From contig JWZX01002474.1 of NCBI GenBank assembly GCA_001275005.1, forward strand, positions 1 through 29,518: a DNA stretch of 29,518 bases. Direction: 5' to 3'. Positions within the stretch are counted from its first letter, which is position 1, and the number at the start of each line of letters is the position of its first letter. The translations under genes were made by a program, and so were the position numbers. Below the pieces are notes generated by a model. It saw nothing but the letters and a program-made list of their open reading frames with translations, was not told the origin of the DNA and did not search any database. Shown here piece by piece: positions 1-8,974 of this stretch. The stretch comes from Chrysochromulina tobinii. Taxonomy: Eukaryota; Haptophyta; Prymnesiales; Chrysochromulinaceae.

Positions 1-1695
1 CCGCCCCCGCCTCCTTCAAACTTCGGCGGCGGGGCATCGCCGCCGCCGCCTCCTTCGCCTCTGCCATCGCCGCCCTCACCGCCCTCGCCCTCGCCCCCAC
101 CGCCCTCGCCCTCGCCGCCGCCGCCCTCACCGCCGCCGCCCTCGCCACCGCCCTCACCGCCGCCATCTCCACCGCCCTCGCCGCCGGCGATGAGCGTCGT
201 CGACTTTGCCCTCCGGCTTGCCGGCGACGTCTCCTCCTTCACCCCGAGCGTGCGGACCGAGATGAAGACTGCGATCGCGGCCCAGGCGGGCGTCGACCCA
301 TCGGCGGTGATGGTGACGGTCACGTCGGGCAGCGTCATCGTCGGCGTGCGCATCCTCACGCCCCCGGCGATGGCGACCTCGGTGCAGTCGGCGATGGCTA
401 GCGCGACGAGCAGCCCGAGCAGCGCGACCGCCATGCTCGCGAGTGTCACCGGCGTCTCGATCGCCGTGCTCGCGGTTGTGACGCCGCCCATCATTGCGAA
501 CGTCGCACCTCCGCCACCGCCGACGCCTTCCTCGCCATCGCCATTGCCGCCCCCGCAACGGCCGCCGGGCGCGCTGAACGGCGGCGGCGCCACTACCATC
601 CTCGCCATCGCCGTCCCTGCGGCGATTGTTGTGCTGCTGTGCTGCCTGGCAATGGTCTGCTGGTGGATGAGGCGCAGACAAGTCGAGCTGCGGCGCGCAG
701 ACGTCAACAACTGGCTCCGCAACATGTCCATGAGCACAGTCGTGTTCCAGCCCGAAGCTCGGAAAGCAAGAGCGGAGAGGGCCGCTTGGTTGGCCAAGTA
801 TGTCGCTGAGGTCTTCACGGTGCCGCTCACGATCACAGAGGAGTTGACGCAGGAAGTGAAGAGCTACGTGCGCTCGCTGATACCGGAGAGCACGGCGTTC
901 GACGAATACTATCCTGAAGTGGTGCTGTCGTATGCGACGGGTCGCCGTGAGCAGGACTGCCCAGGCGCAGGTCCAGGTATGTACTATGCAGCGGGTGTCG
1001 TCCGGATCCTCCACGAGTGTGGCCTGCAGTGCTTCAGCGGGCTGCACGTTCCTGTTGTGAGGGACTGGAAGGTCTTCATGCTGCGAATCAAGGGGCGACT
1101 AGCAAACGCCAAGGTGCTCATCATCATCAAGACTGCAGCACTGTATGAGTCCAAGCCGTGCTTGGAAGAGATCAACAGCGCGATTGAACTAGGAATCCCC
1201 ATGATACCGATTTGCTTCCAGGAGAAGAATCTCCCCGGAAGAGGAGAACAGTGGGCAAAGTTTACAGACGAAAGATCGGAGCTCATAATAGCGAATGTGC
1301 AGGAGCACCTCGGCAAGATTAACGACATCCCAAACCCCGGCACGTTGCTCAACGTGCCCAGTTCTCTGGATGAGATCATCGCGGAGATCAATAAGCATGT
1401 TACGATCAAGGCCCATGTGCCCAAACCGAAACCCGCGATTCAAACGGCGGCGATGGTGACTGTAACGGCGGACCCGGAGCCAGAACCCGCGTTCGCAGCG
1501 ACGGCCCCGAAGCCCAGCTCTGGGTCCGAGCTCGAGCTCACGACCTTCAACTCTGGCGCGAAGGACCCGGCGTCCTCGAAGCACGCCTTCAACTCTGGCG
1601 CGAAGGACCCGGTGTCCTCGAAGCACGCACAGGCACCGGGTGTGAATCTGGGGGAATTTGACAGCAATGTGCGCCATCCTGACCATTATTTGTGA
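1..1695 (+). CDS. SEA-like / transmembrane / TIR-like receptor, 5' partial
   Basis: The frame is open from base 1, so the gene begins outside the window. Bases 1-189 encode a Ser/Pro-rich linker. Numbering from the Met at 190: an SEA-like fold at about 3-97 (strand, helix, hairpin with GSVIV at 47-51, helix, strand), a short Pro linker, and a membrane span at about 134-157 followed by a basic stop-transfer stretch. The cytoplasmic part has a TIR-like domain at about 242-345: it starts PEVVLSYAT and contains S321-x-x-C324-x-x-E327-I, the usual place of the catalytic Glu in NAD-cleaving TIR domains, then a hydrophobic IPMIPICF strand. The C-terminal tail has a 14-residue tandem repeat. The stop is TGA at 1693. 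From family knowledge, TIR domains signal by assembly or NAD hydrolysis; activity here is inferred. The SEA, membrane and tail parts are nearly identical to those in the gene ending at 16446, which lacks the TIR block. Confidence 0.75.
   Translation, partial: PPPPPSNFGGGASPPPPPSPLPSPPSPPSPSPPPPSPSPPPPSPPPPSPPPSPPPSPPPSPPAMSVVDFALRLAGDVSSFTPSVRTEMKTAIAAQAGVDPSAVMVTVTSGSVIVGVRILTPPAMATSVQSAMASATSSPSSATAMLASVTGVSIAVLAVVTPPIIANVAPPPPPTPSSPSPLPPPQRPPGALNGGGATTILAIAVPAAIVVLLCCLAMVCWWMRRRQVELRRADVNNWLRNMSMSTVVFQPEARKARAERAAWLAKYVAEVFTVPLTITEELTQEVKSYVRSLIPESTAFDEYYPEVVLSYATGRREQDCPGAGPGMYYAAGVVRILHECGLQCFSGLHVPVVRDWKVFMLRIKGRLANAKVLIIIKTAALYESKPCLEEINSAIELGIPMIPICFQEKNLPGRGEQWAKFTDERSELIIANVQEHLGKINDIPNPGTLLNVPSSLDEIIAEINKHVTIKAHVPKPKPAIQTAAMVTVTADPEPEPAFAATAPKPSSGSELELTTFNSGAKDPASSKHAFNSGAKDPVSSKHAQAPGVNLGEFDSNVRHPDHYL
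1546..1629 (+). repeat. 42-bp tandem duplication in the receptor tail
   Basis: Two adjacent 42-bp copies (1546-1587 and 1588-1629) encode FNSGAKDP(A/V)SSKHA twice. They differ at very few bases, so the duplication is recent. The paralogue at 16130-16155 has only the first FNSGAK. Confidence 0.9.
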
Positions 1696-2224
1696 CATGC
1701 CGGAGCGGGCGAAGGGGGGTACTTTGGTTGGGTCTGCTGCGTACCATGATCTGAATAAGTGGCAAAAAGGGATGACAAAGGGATGACGTAATGAGTGTGA
1801 ACATGGATTCTCTGGCAACATGTGGCATGCGTGAGTTCTCCCGAGCGTTAGGGGTTCTCCCGGAATGGGGGATTGCGTCGGAGCGGCGTGCGGGGCCGTC
1901 GAGCGTTGTACACTGAACACTGTACAGCTGCACGGCAGGTGTTACTGGTTCTCCCAGAATGATTCTCGGAGAATGGGATCCGACCGGAGGCAGGAGTCCA
2001 TGACCATGTGCGTTGGGGGGACGACCGGTTGATCGTTGGTGATTGGCTTCGAAAACAGGATGCAATCGTTTTCGTGTGCCTTCACGCGGTGAATTGACAC
2101 TGATGCGCTGTGGGGAATGCCGCAACACAAGAACGCTTGAACTCTCGCGTCGGCTCGACCAGGCCCTCCCGAGTCCCAATGATAATTAAGATCCTTGATC
2201 GGGTCCTCGGGAGCGTGCACAGCT
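1696..2224. other. Intergenic region, 3' flank shared with the paralogue
   Basis: No convincing gene. Roughly 1700-1880 is homologous to 16560-16790 downstream of the second SEA/TM gene: both contain TACTTGGTTGGGTCTGCTG-like and GGATTCTCTGG blocks and a GAGCGTT(A/C)GGGGTTCTCC motif. The duplication therefore included the 3' flank. The genes on either side are convergent. Confidence 0.6.
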
Positions 2225-3354
2225 TCACGCTGCGCACATCCTCCACTGGGCGCAGCACGGCAGCGCCTCGGGCGCACGCCTCGTCGCGGCAGGCATGAGT
2301 TGACAGCGTGCGACTGCGACGTCGACGGGCCGCTGCTTGCGCCTCCACCACGAGGACAGATGCTGGCCATCGCTCAGTCCCGAGGCGTTGAGACGCCCAG
2401 GCGAGAGACGATGGTAGACCGCCGCGGAGGGGAGGCGGCCGAGCGTGGGCTCGCGGCTGGGCGGCGTGTTCCAAGCATATTCGGCCATGGGCACCGTCAC
2501 GAAGGTGAGGCTGCGGTGGCTCAGCGCCGTGCCGAGGAGCGTCGCGTAGTACACGTCCTCCGCCAAAGGAGCATGCACGACGCCCAGCCGCGGCGCCGTC
2601 GGCCGCTGCAGCAGCTCAAGGCGGAGACGCTCCGTCTTGATGCGATCCCAGCTCGAGCGCACGCGCGCCTCGTCGGAGTCGAAGGCGCGCGCGCTGACCA
2701 GAGCCTGAAGCAGCTCGGCAGAGTAGACGACGAGGGGCCCCTTGACGAGCAGCGAGGGCCCAAGATTCGCAGCGTGGCACTCGCCCGCGGGTCCAAGGGT
2801 GGCCGACTGGTTGCTCGCCCGCGGCGGCGGCGGATGGCGCGCGGCCACATCCCTCGCCAGAGTTTCGTCACGCCTCTTTTGGACCTCCCATCGGCGCAGC
2901 GTCATCGCCCAGCACAACGGCATCATCGTAGCGGGTGCCCACATGACCCATTCGCCTTTGACCCCGTACAAGATCGGACCGGCCACACGCGCTCGCACGC
3001 TGTGCAGGTGCGCGGCCGCGGCCGCCGCGTCGACGAGCGCATCGTCCTCCGAGCGGCCGACGAAGTCGAAGCGCGGCCCGAGCGAGGCCGCCGCGCGCAG
3101 GAAGAGGTTGGCGAGCAGGTACTTTTGCAGCAGCCTCGATTTGCCTGGAGGGCCGAGCTCAAAGCGCAGCGTGTCGTTTGCCGGACTGGAGCGCGCAAAC
3201 GGAACGATGAAGCGTACGACGGCGCCGCGACCGGTTGGGCTGAGAGCTCGGATGCCTTGCCGGCGCCGGAGCGCGTCGACGTTGGACCACGAGTGGATGC
3301 CCAGAAGGAGCGTCGCTGCCGGCGGCGGCCATGAGCCAGCATCGGTGTCCGCCA
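2225..3354 (-). CDS. GT31-like glycosyltransferase (beta-1,3-galactosyltransferase type), 5' end unresolved
   Basis: The minus-strand frame resembles GT31 glycosyltransferases, Golgi type II enzymes that transfer galactose or N-acetylhexosamine from UDP-sugars. Visible landmarks are LLLGIHSWSNVDALRRRQGIR (the usual start, R-R-x-x-IR, at about 3310-3250), VVRFIVPF, K-x-LLANLFLRAA, and FDFVGRSEDDALV with E-D-D at about 3049-3041 acting as the metal-binding DxD. Then come PLVVYSAELL and EDVYYATLLG at about 2560, the equivalent of the family's EDV..G motif. No N-terminal membrane anchor or convincing ATG is seen. The frame stays open upstream to 3586, but a better-looking CHCH reading frame occupies 3355-3551, so an upstream exon probably supplies the start. 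A broader algal hexosyltransferase assignment is possible. Confidence 0.55.
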
Positions 3355-3551
3355 CTAGGCCGATTGCGGGAGGAGCGGCTCGTTCGCAGCGTGCACAGCC
3401 TTGACGCGATCGCTGCCCCGCTTCCACGCGTTGATCTCCGCATCGATGCATCGCTGTTGCTGGTGAGTGTTGCGAGCGAGGCATTGTTGGATGGCGCACG
3501 CGTCGTGCTCGCAGACTTTCTCGATCGTAGCTTTGGCCTTGGCCTCCTTGT
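3355..3551 (-). CDS. CMC4-like CHCH-domain exon
   Basis: This exon follows a good acceptor (CTCTACAG, ending at 3552) and runs to a TAG at 3357-3355. The product has C-x4-C-x4-C-x10-C spacing (VCEHDACAIQQCL...QRC), which matches the spacing of CMC4, a small twin-Cys protein of the mitochondrial intermembrane space. The last cysteine pair of that family is replaced by Arg-Gly (AWKRGSD), so one of the two disulfides would be missing. An A/K-rich helix precedes the domain. The first exon is not resolved: an ATG at 3743 and GTATGT or GTAAGT donors at about 3707 and 3778 are candidates, but none joins cleanly in frame. The exon ends exactly where the GT31-like frame becomes credible. Confidence 0.4.
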
Positions 3552-3806
3552 CTGTAGAGAGCACAGGGCGACCTCTCGGCTACCATCTTGGGTTGTGGAC
3601 TTCCTAACTTGAGTGGACTTCAAAACTTGACGAGAGTTCACGTTCACATTAAAATTATGCCATCGCGGCAAGACGCACGACCACCGGTCCCGTGGAGACA
3701 CATACAGCGGATGTCGCAGGAAATTGATTTCACTGTCAGACATTGTTTTTTGAGGATCAAGCTCCGCACCAAACTTACTTGCGCGTAGGGTCCCAAGGGT
3801 CTCCTC

Positions 3807-4431
3807 TTACACAACTGTTTCAATCAAACTTCGAGCGGCGCTGCGCTCGCACTCGAGATACGCGCCTCCGCATTTCGTCTTGTTTTCCGCGACGAAGCCC
3901 GACAAGGTTCGGGCGGCAGACCAGCCGCCCGCGCGAGGCAGTGCTGCTGTGTGCGGTCGCCGCCATCGTCCCCGCCGAGAGCCGCGCGCATGGCGCCCTC
4001 CTGCTGCGTCTCGAGAGTCTGAGCAAACTCGAGCGCTTGCGCCGCATTGAGGTGCTCGAGCCCGGCCGGCGTCTGTGCGCTCAGCGAAGCCCATAGCGTA
4101 GAATTACCCGCCGCACCTAGAGCCTCTCCCGAATGCGGCGCAGCCGTGAGCAGTGCGATGTCGTGCCAATGCAGCTTGAAGGCCGCATAGTGCAGCGCGT
4201 TGGCGCGGGGCGGGCGCGGCAAGCGAACGAGCAGCAGCCTCACGCACTCAGCTGAGCCGCCGCTGGCTGCGTGTCGAGCGCTGTGGCTAGCGCTGTGGTG
4301 CCCACGTAGCCGGGCGGGCCGTCGACGTGGTGCTCGACATGACGCTCGATCCACTCGCGCACGAGCTCAGCGTCTCCCTCGCGCGCCCCCTCGACGAGAG
4401 GGGCATACCTGATGAAACGCACAGATGTCAT
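3807..4431 (-). pseudogene. Ankyrin-repeat-like gene with frame breaks
   Basis: From an ATG at 4431 the minus strand reads MTSVRFIRYAPLVEGARE, then GDAELVREWIE and GYVGTTALATALD, typical of an ankyrin start. At about 4270-4255 the ankyrin-like reading jumps frame to RHAASGGSAECVRLLL and ANALHYAAFKLHWHDIALLT. That frame continues through a Leu/Ala-rich helical part to about 3990. A further switch would be needed to reach the plausible tail ending GGAYLECERSAARSLIETVV (stop at 3809-3807). A 12-bp direct repeat (CCACAGCGCT twice) sits at the first break. This may be a decayed gene, a gene with tiny introns, or one with sequence errors. From family knowledge, ankyrin repeats bind proteins; no partner is evident. 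Confidence 0.4.
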
Positions 4432-6740
4432 CGGCGGGGGGAGCGCCGCTGCCTGCCGTGCGCCTGCCGGCCCCGCCGCCGGCCGCGCCGCCGCTCATCG
4501 ATCCCGTCCTGGACGCCATGTTCCGCGGATGGGCCGCCGCCGCCAACGCGCCGCTCCCTTTGCCGGTGGCTTCGGTGGCGGCGCTGCCACTCTCGGTGGC
4601 TGCCCCGTCGGCCACCGCGAAGGCTGGCACGTTCACACTCAAGCTCGAGGGGCAGCTCGACAAGTTCAGCCCGCAGGCAGAGGAGACGATGCTGGCCCGG
4701 CTGGCCGCCCACGGTGGTGTGCACCCGTCGCAGCTCGTGGTGCTCTCGCGCCGTGCGGGCTCGGTGATCCTCGAGGTGGCCGTCATGCACTCGGCAGATG
4801 AACCGCTTGCAGCAGCCTCGTTCCTGCGCGCCGTGCAAGCCGCAAGCACCGAAGAGCTCAGCAAAGCCATCGGTGTGCCTGTTCTCGCCGTGCACTGCGA
4901 GTTCGTGAACACGGAGCCGGCGTCAGAGGCGACAGAGGTGACCGCGGCGGCGGCAACAGCGGCGACGGCATCGGCGGCGCGTGTGGCCGCCGTCCCACTA
5001 CCGAGCCCGCTGGCAGTCGCTGGCGTCGTCTCGGGCGTCAACGAGCAGCGTCGCTCGGCTGCGCTGTCAGTCGAGTCTCCGAAGCTCGAGACGACGCTCG
5101 TGAGTCGTGGGCCTGTCGCGTCGTCTCGAGCAGAGCCGGCACGGCCGCTTGCACCCAGCTCGGAGGCGCCCATCTCGGCGCTCGCACCCGGCTTGGAGGC
5201 GCCCATCTCGGCGCTCGCACCCAGCTCGGAGGCGCCCATCTCGGCGCTCGCACCCAGCTCGGAGGCGCCCATCTCGGCGCTCGCACCCAGCTCGGAGGCG
5301 CCCATCGCTCCACTCAGCAGTGCATGCCCGGGGATGGCCGCATATCTGAGCAACCACGCAGCTTCGCCGCCGCAGCCCGCGGGTGCGCGTGCGGGCGCAG
5401 CGGCGTCCACCTCTCTGCATCCTTCCTCACCGCTCCTCGGCGCCCCGTCGCGCGACCTCCCCCCCCGCCCCACCGGCACCCGCACAGCCACCACCGCCGG
5501 CGGTGGCTCTGCCGCAACTGCTGCCCCGACGCTCGCTGTGGTCGGCACGGTCGCCGCCGCCGCCCCCTTCACCTATTCGCCGAGCAGCCTCGTCCACCCG
5601 TCCACATGGCCTGCGGCTGGCGGCGCGGGAGCAGCTACCGGCCATGGAAGTTTCGTCAACCACGCTCGGGACGGCGCGGGAGCAGCTACCGGCCGAGGAA
5701 GTTTCGTCAACCACGCTCGGGACGGCGCGGGAGCAGCTACCGGCCATGGAAGTTTCGTCAGCCACGCTCGGGACGGCGCGGGAGCAGCTACCGGCCGAGG
5801 AAGTTTCGTCAACCACGCTCGGGACGGCGCGTCTCTGGCGCTCGTGGCGGACGCACTGCCGAGCGTGCCTGACGCTGCCGACCCCGTCCCCGCCGACCTC
5901 GCCGCCGTCGACGCCGCTGACCCACCCGCCGCCGCCTCCGCTCCCGACCGCCTGGGCGAAGGCAACGGCCCGGCCGCCCCTGACGAGCACGCGCCGTCAC
6001 GGGCGCACGCCTTGCCCGCGGCGACGGAATCCCAACGCTCGCCCCACGGATACCCAACGGTCGCGGCGACCGAGACCCAAGCGCTGCGGCGGCGGCAGCA
6101 GCGGCTGTACGTGCGGATTGTGCTCCTCTTCGGCGCGCTGCTGCTCGTCTTCTCGATGGTCCTTGCCACCGTCGCTCGGCACCTTGAGCCCGGCGCCGTC
6201 CCGAGCGCGGCGCTCTCGTGGGCACGCGCCAACCTCGAGCACGTCGACGCCGCGACCGTTGCGACCGTTGGGCGAGAGGCTGCTGTGAATGTGAACGTCG
6301 AGCGAGCGCCGAGTGCTCGGCACGGCGCCCGAGCTACGGGTCGCACGCATGCCACCAGCGGGGGCAGCGATGCGAGAGGTCAGTCAGGACGGCGGGCGCC
6401 AAAAAAGGTGCCACCGTCGCCCAAGCCGACACCGCCGCCCTCGCGGCCACCGCCGCCATCGCAGCCACCACCGCAGCCGCAGCGGCCGCCAACGCAGCCG
6501 CAGCAGCCGCAAGCGCGTGCGAGTGAGGGCACCGCCAAGGCGCAGCAGCCGACGCCTGCCGAGAGCGGACGGCCAGCGGCGTCGCCGCGCGAGGCAAGTG
6601 CTCGGGACGGCGCCGGACGCCCCAGCCCCAGCACGGGCGAGCGTAACGGCTTCACGGAGGCCTTCCCACGTCGACGGCTGCTCCGCACGGCCCGTGTGCT
6701 GCTGAGTGATATGCGCACGTGGTATTCGTGGAGCCTCTGA
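4425..6740 (+). CDS. Repeat-rich membrane protein with diverged SEA-like domain
   Basis: An intact 771-residue frame. After an Ala/Pro-rich start comes an SEA-like domain at about 69-156 (TFTLKLEGQLDKFSP, AGSVILEV, GVPVLAV). It aligns segment by segment with the domain of the flanking receptors, including the GSVI turn. Residues 243-297 are five 11-residue repeats and 401-468 four 17-residue repeats, followed by an Asp/Pro/Ala-rich stretch. A membrane span lies at about 561-583 (RLYVRIVLLFGALLLVFSMV). The rest is Pro/Gln-rich and basic. The ATG at 4425 follows an in-frame stop at 4413 and there is no signal peptide, so an upstream exon is possible (AG precedes the ATG). The opposite strand also carries long GC-driven frames, but the domain match supports the plus strand. 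Function unknown; likely a surface or endomembrane protein. Confidence 0.6.
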   Translation: MSSAGGAPLPAVRLPAPPPAAPPLIDPVLDAMFRGWAAAANAPLPLPVASVAALPLSVAAPSATAKAGTFTLKLEGQLDKFSPQAEETMLARLAAHGGVHPSQLVVLSRRAGSVILEVAVMHSADEPLAAASFLRAVQAASTEELSKAIGVPVLAVHCEFVNTEPASEATEVTAAAATAATASAARVAAVPLPSPLAVAGVVSGVNEQRRSAALSVESPKLETTLVSRGPVASSRAEPARPLAPSSEAPISALAPGLEAPISALAPSSEAPISALAPSSEAPISALAPSSEAPIAPLSSACPGMAAYLSNHAASPPQPAGARAGAAASTSLHPSSPLLGAPSRDLPPRPTGTRTATTAGGGSAATAAPTLAVVGTVAAAAPFTYSPSSLVHPSTWPAAGGAGAATGHGSFVNHARDGAGAATGRGSFVNHARDGAGAATGHGSFVSHARDGAGAATGRGSFVNHARDGASLALVADALPSVPDAADPVPADLAAVDAADPPAAASAPDRLGEGNGPAAPDEHAPSRAHALPAATESQRSPHGYPTVAATETQALRRRQQRLYVRIVLLFGALLLVFSMVLATVARHLEPGAVPSAALSWARANLEHVDAATVATVGREAAVNVNVERAPSARHGARATGRTHATSGGSDARGQSGRRAPKKVPPSPKPTPPPSRPPPPSQPPPQPQRPPTQPQQPQARASEGTAKAQQPTPAESGRPAASPREASARDGAGRPSPSTGERNGFTEAFPRRRLLRTARVLLSDMRTWYSWSL
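5151..5315 (+). repeat. 33-bp tandem repeat, five copies
   Basis: Five in-frame copies encode APSSEAPISAL, with copy 2 reading APGLEAPISAL and copy 5 ending PIAPL. High identity implies recent expansion. Confidence 0.9.
5625..5828 (+). repeat. 51-bp tandem repeat, four copies
   Basis: Four 17-residue units encode AGAATG(H/R)GSFV(N/S)HARDG. His and Arg alternate (H, R, H, R), so the latest event was a duplication of a 102-bp two-unit block. Confidence 0.9.
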
Positions 6741-7542
6741 CGGTCCGGTCTGGGCCGCGCGCCAGGTTGCCGGAGAGGTGGGTTCTCTCGTAACCACCTT
6801 GGAAGCTTGGTTGGTTACCGTACGCTTACGGCCCCGAAGAAGAACAGCAACTAGGAAAGTCGATAAACTTAAGAGTCGCGCCGTGACTCGACTGTGTGTA
6901 GTGTATGATGTCTGTTGGAACTCTTATTCGGAGATGTTTTCCTTGCGTGTCGTGGTCCTGGTCGCTGTGTCCGTCAATGACTCTGGAAAATGTGTTGCAC
7001 TGACCGAAAACTGCTGGAGACGAAATGGAGAAGTTTTGTAGGAGGCACCCGAGAACGTTCGAGTTATTGTTCCGCGCCCTTCGGTCCTCACGGATACAAG
7101 TACTGGCGCCCTATAGGTGATTCGGTGACATGCATACGTTCGTTAATCTTTCAGTTGCCAAAACGGGAGAAGTAATGCGCGACACCTAACCGCCTGACAA
7201 AGCATGCGCGGCGACTGCGGTGCGCTCTCGGACCCTCTGCCTGTTCTCCAGCTTCTGGCGCGTGCAAGGTTTTCCGTCTGCTCTACCCTCGGCCTGGCTC
7301 CGAGCGCTGACGCGCATGATCATCGCGCGCTCCCATGCCCCGTGATTGGCCCCAGCCCCGCTGCGCCCGCGGCGAGCAAACTGCGCTGGGCACGCCCACG
7401 CCAAGCTGCACTGAGCGCGCAAGCGCGCGAGCCAACCCTGCGATCGATGTCGTGCGACTCATCGCGCGCTACCCGCCTGCACGCCTTCCTACGCAGACTA
7501 CATCCTGAGACTACAAGACACCGACCCGAGAGCTTCAAGATC
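6741..7542. other. Intergenic region
   Basis: No supported gene. The stretch 6830-7180 is clearly less GC-rich than its surroundings, with short AT-rich runs, and probably holds the 3' UTR of the upstream gene and the promoter of the next. No TATA box or terminator could be assigned with confidence. Confidence 0.5.
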
Positions 7543-7873
7543 ATGCTGCGCCTTCTGATCGTCGCATTACCACTCGTTGTCGCCTTGCCGGCGGCGTTCG
7601 ACGAACAGGAGGTCAATGCCCTTCAGTTCGAGGTGCAATCTCTGCTCCAGTTCGAGGTGCGATCTCCGCCCGAGTCCCGCCCTCTTCTCCCAGCCGCCAC
7701 GCAAGATCAACACAAAAGCCCCGCCACACACTCCACTCCGCGCGCACAACACCCAAGCACACCCATCACAATACACGCGCCGCGGTACTAGAGCACGGGC
7801 GAGACGATCCACCCCGCGATCAACTTCGTCACCAACCTCTTCGAGTCCAGAGACACCAACCCACCACGCGCAG
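7543..7873 (+). CDS. First exons of a secreted protein (signal peptide)
   Basis: An ATG at 7543 opens MLRLLIVALPLVVALPAAFDE, a textbook signal peptide, followed by two copies of LQFEV. A donor at 7657 (GAG then GTGCGA) and an acceptor at 7791 (GGTACTAG) would join it in phase 0 to exon 7792-7873. That exon encodes STGETIHPAINFVTNLFESRD and ends before a GTGTGC donor at 7874. GTGCGN donors match those of the DYRK gene in this window. The next exon is not resolved. The exons may be the start of the large surface-protein gene that ends at 16446, or a separate gene. No domain is recognised. Confidence 0.4.
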
Positions 7874-8974
7874 GTGTGCCCCCGGCCCTGCAGGCAGCCA
7901 CGCGCGCTGCTTTCGGTCGGCCCTGCCGCTGTGCGCGCACGCGAGAGACCGGTGCACATGCTGCAGGCGCACGCGCGCCCTCCGCTCCCGCGCCTGCCCC
8001 AACTACGTGCCCGCCGAGAGGCGCGCCGGCCTCCGCGCGCGACGCAACTTGCGCTCGCCATCGGCACGTGTCGAACGCGCGCGCGCCGCCTCGCCTGTTT
8101 TGCTGACGACTTGCGCGTTGCTCCCCCGGTGCAGGCAGCCGCAGCTGCAAGCGGTCGGGCTCGACGGTCACCGCGCCCTCGACATCTCCGCCACGACCGG
8201 CAGGCGCAATGTCGACAGCACGGTCAAGATGATCCGGCCGCCGTCACGCCCGGCGCGAAGCCTGTGCCTGTGAACCTGTAGCGAGCCGGGCGCGGTCGTC
8301 CTCGAGGCTGCGGCCCCGTCGGCAGACTGCTCGACCCGCTCACCATCGAGTGCGGCGCCGTCGGCTCCGGCATGATCATCGGCGCTATGACCGCCATAGC
8401 GAGACCACCGTGGCCTCGTCCGGGCATGAACCTTCTCATGCACTTGTCTTATCGCCTCTGGCGGTTTCGCTGACTGAGATGGAGTCGGAATCGATCAATT
8501 TCATGCTCGAAGCACCGGCTCTGTCAGCGTGGCGCGTCGGCACGATCTTCATCCCGTCCGCCAGCGCGCCCACTGCCACCGAGCCCAGCGCGTGCGCGTG
8601 CTCGTCGCCGCGCCTCTCACTGGGTGTACCCCTGCCTGCACTCACCCGTGCATGTAGCACCACCTCAGCGAGAGCACAGCTTCATCATGCTGCATCCTCA
8701 GCGCCTCTGCTACACCTTCATCTTCACCGCACACACCACACACACGTCACCGCCTGCCACACTCGCAGCCTGCTGCAGCTCCAACGCCCTGCCCCAGCTG
8801 AGACACGTTCCTCGTGCCTGCGCGCAGCAATCACAAGGCAAGCCCTCCTATGTACAAGTGACCTCATCGGAGGCAACCCCAGACCTTTTTTGGAAATCTC
8901 TATCGCCCTTTTACGACCCTCAACGAGCACGTACGTGGCCACGTCCCTACTCTACGACCGTTTGGACTGCTGCG
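7874..8974. other. Unresolved region, possible short exons
   Basis: No long credible frame. Plus-strand candidates are 8140-8273 (after CCGGTGCAG at 8130-8138; reads LQAVGLDGHRALDISATTG) and about 8330-8400 (LDPLTIECGAVGSGMIIGAM). A GAVVLEAA-like reading near 8290 recalls the SVVLEAA of the beta-helix exon near 11275 and could be a decayed copy. Parts of 8640-8960 are less GC-rich, with CA-rich tracts. I cannot decide between introns and intergenic DNA. Confidence 0.3.

Noticed and set aside
2195-3334. Plus-strand 379-codon frame
   Set aside because: Arg-rich, without domain features, and opposite the GT31-like reading with its conserved motifs.
4367-5572. Minus-strand 401-codon frame
   Set aside because: Low-complexity Ala/Ser/Gly translation opposite a plus-strand frame with a recognisable SEA-like domain; a GC-driven shadow.
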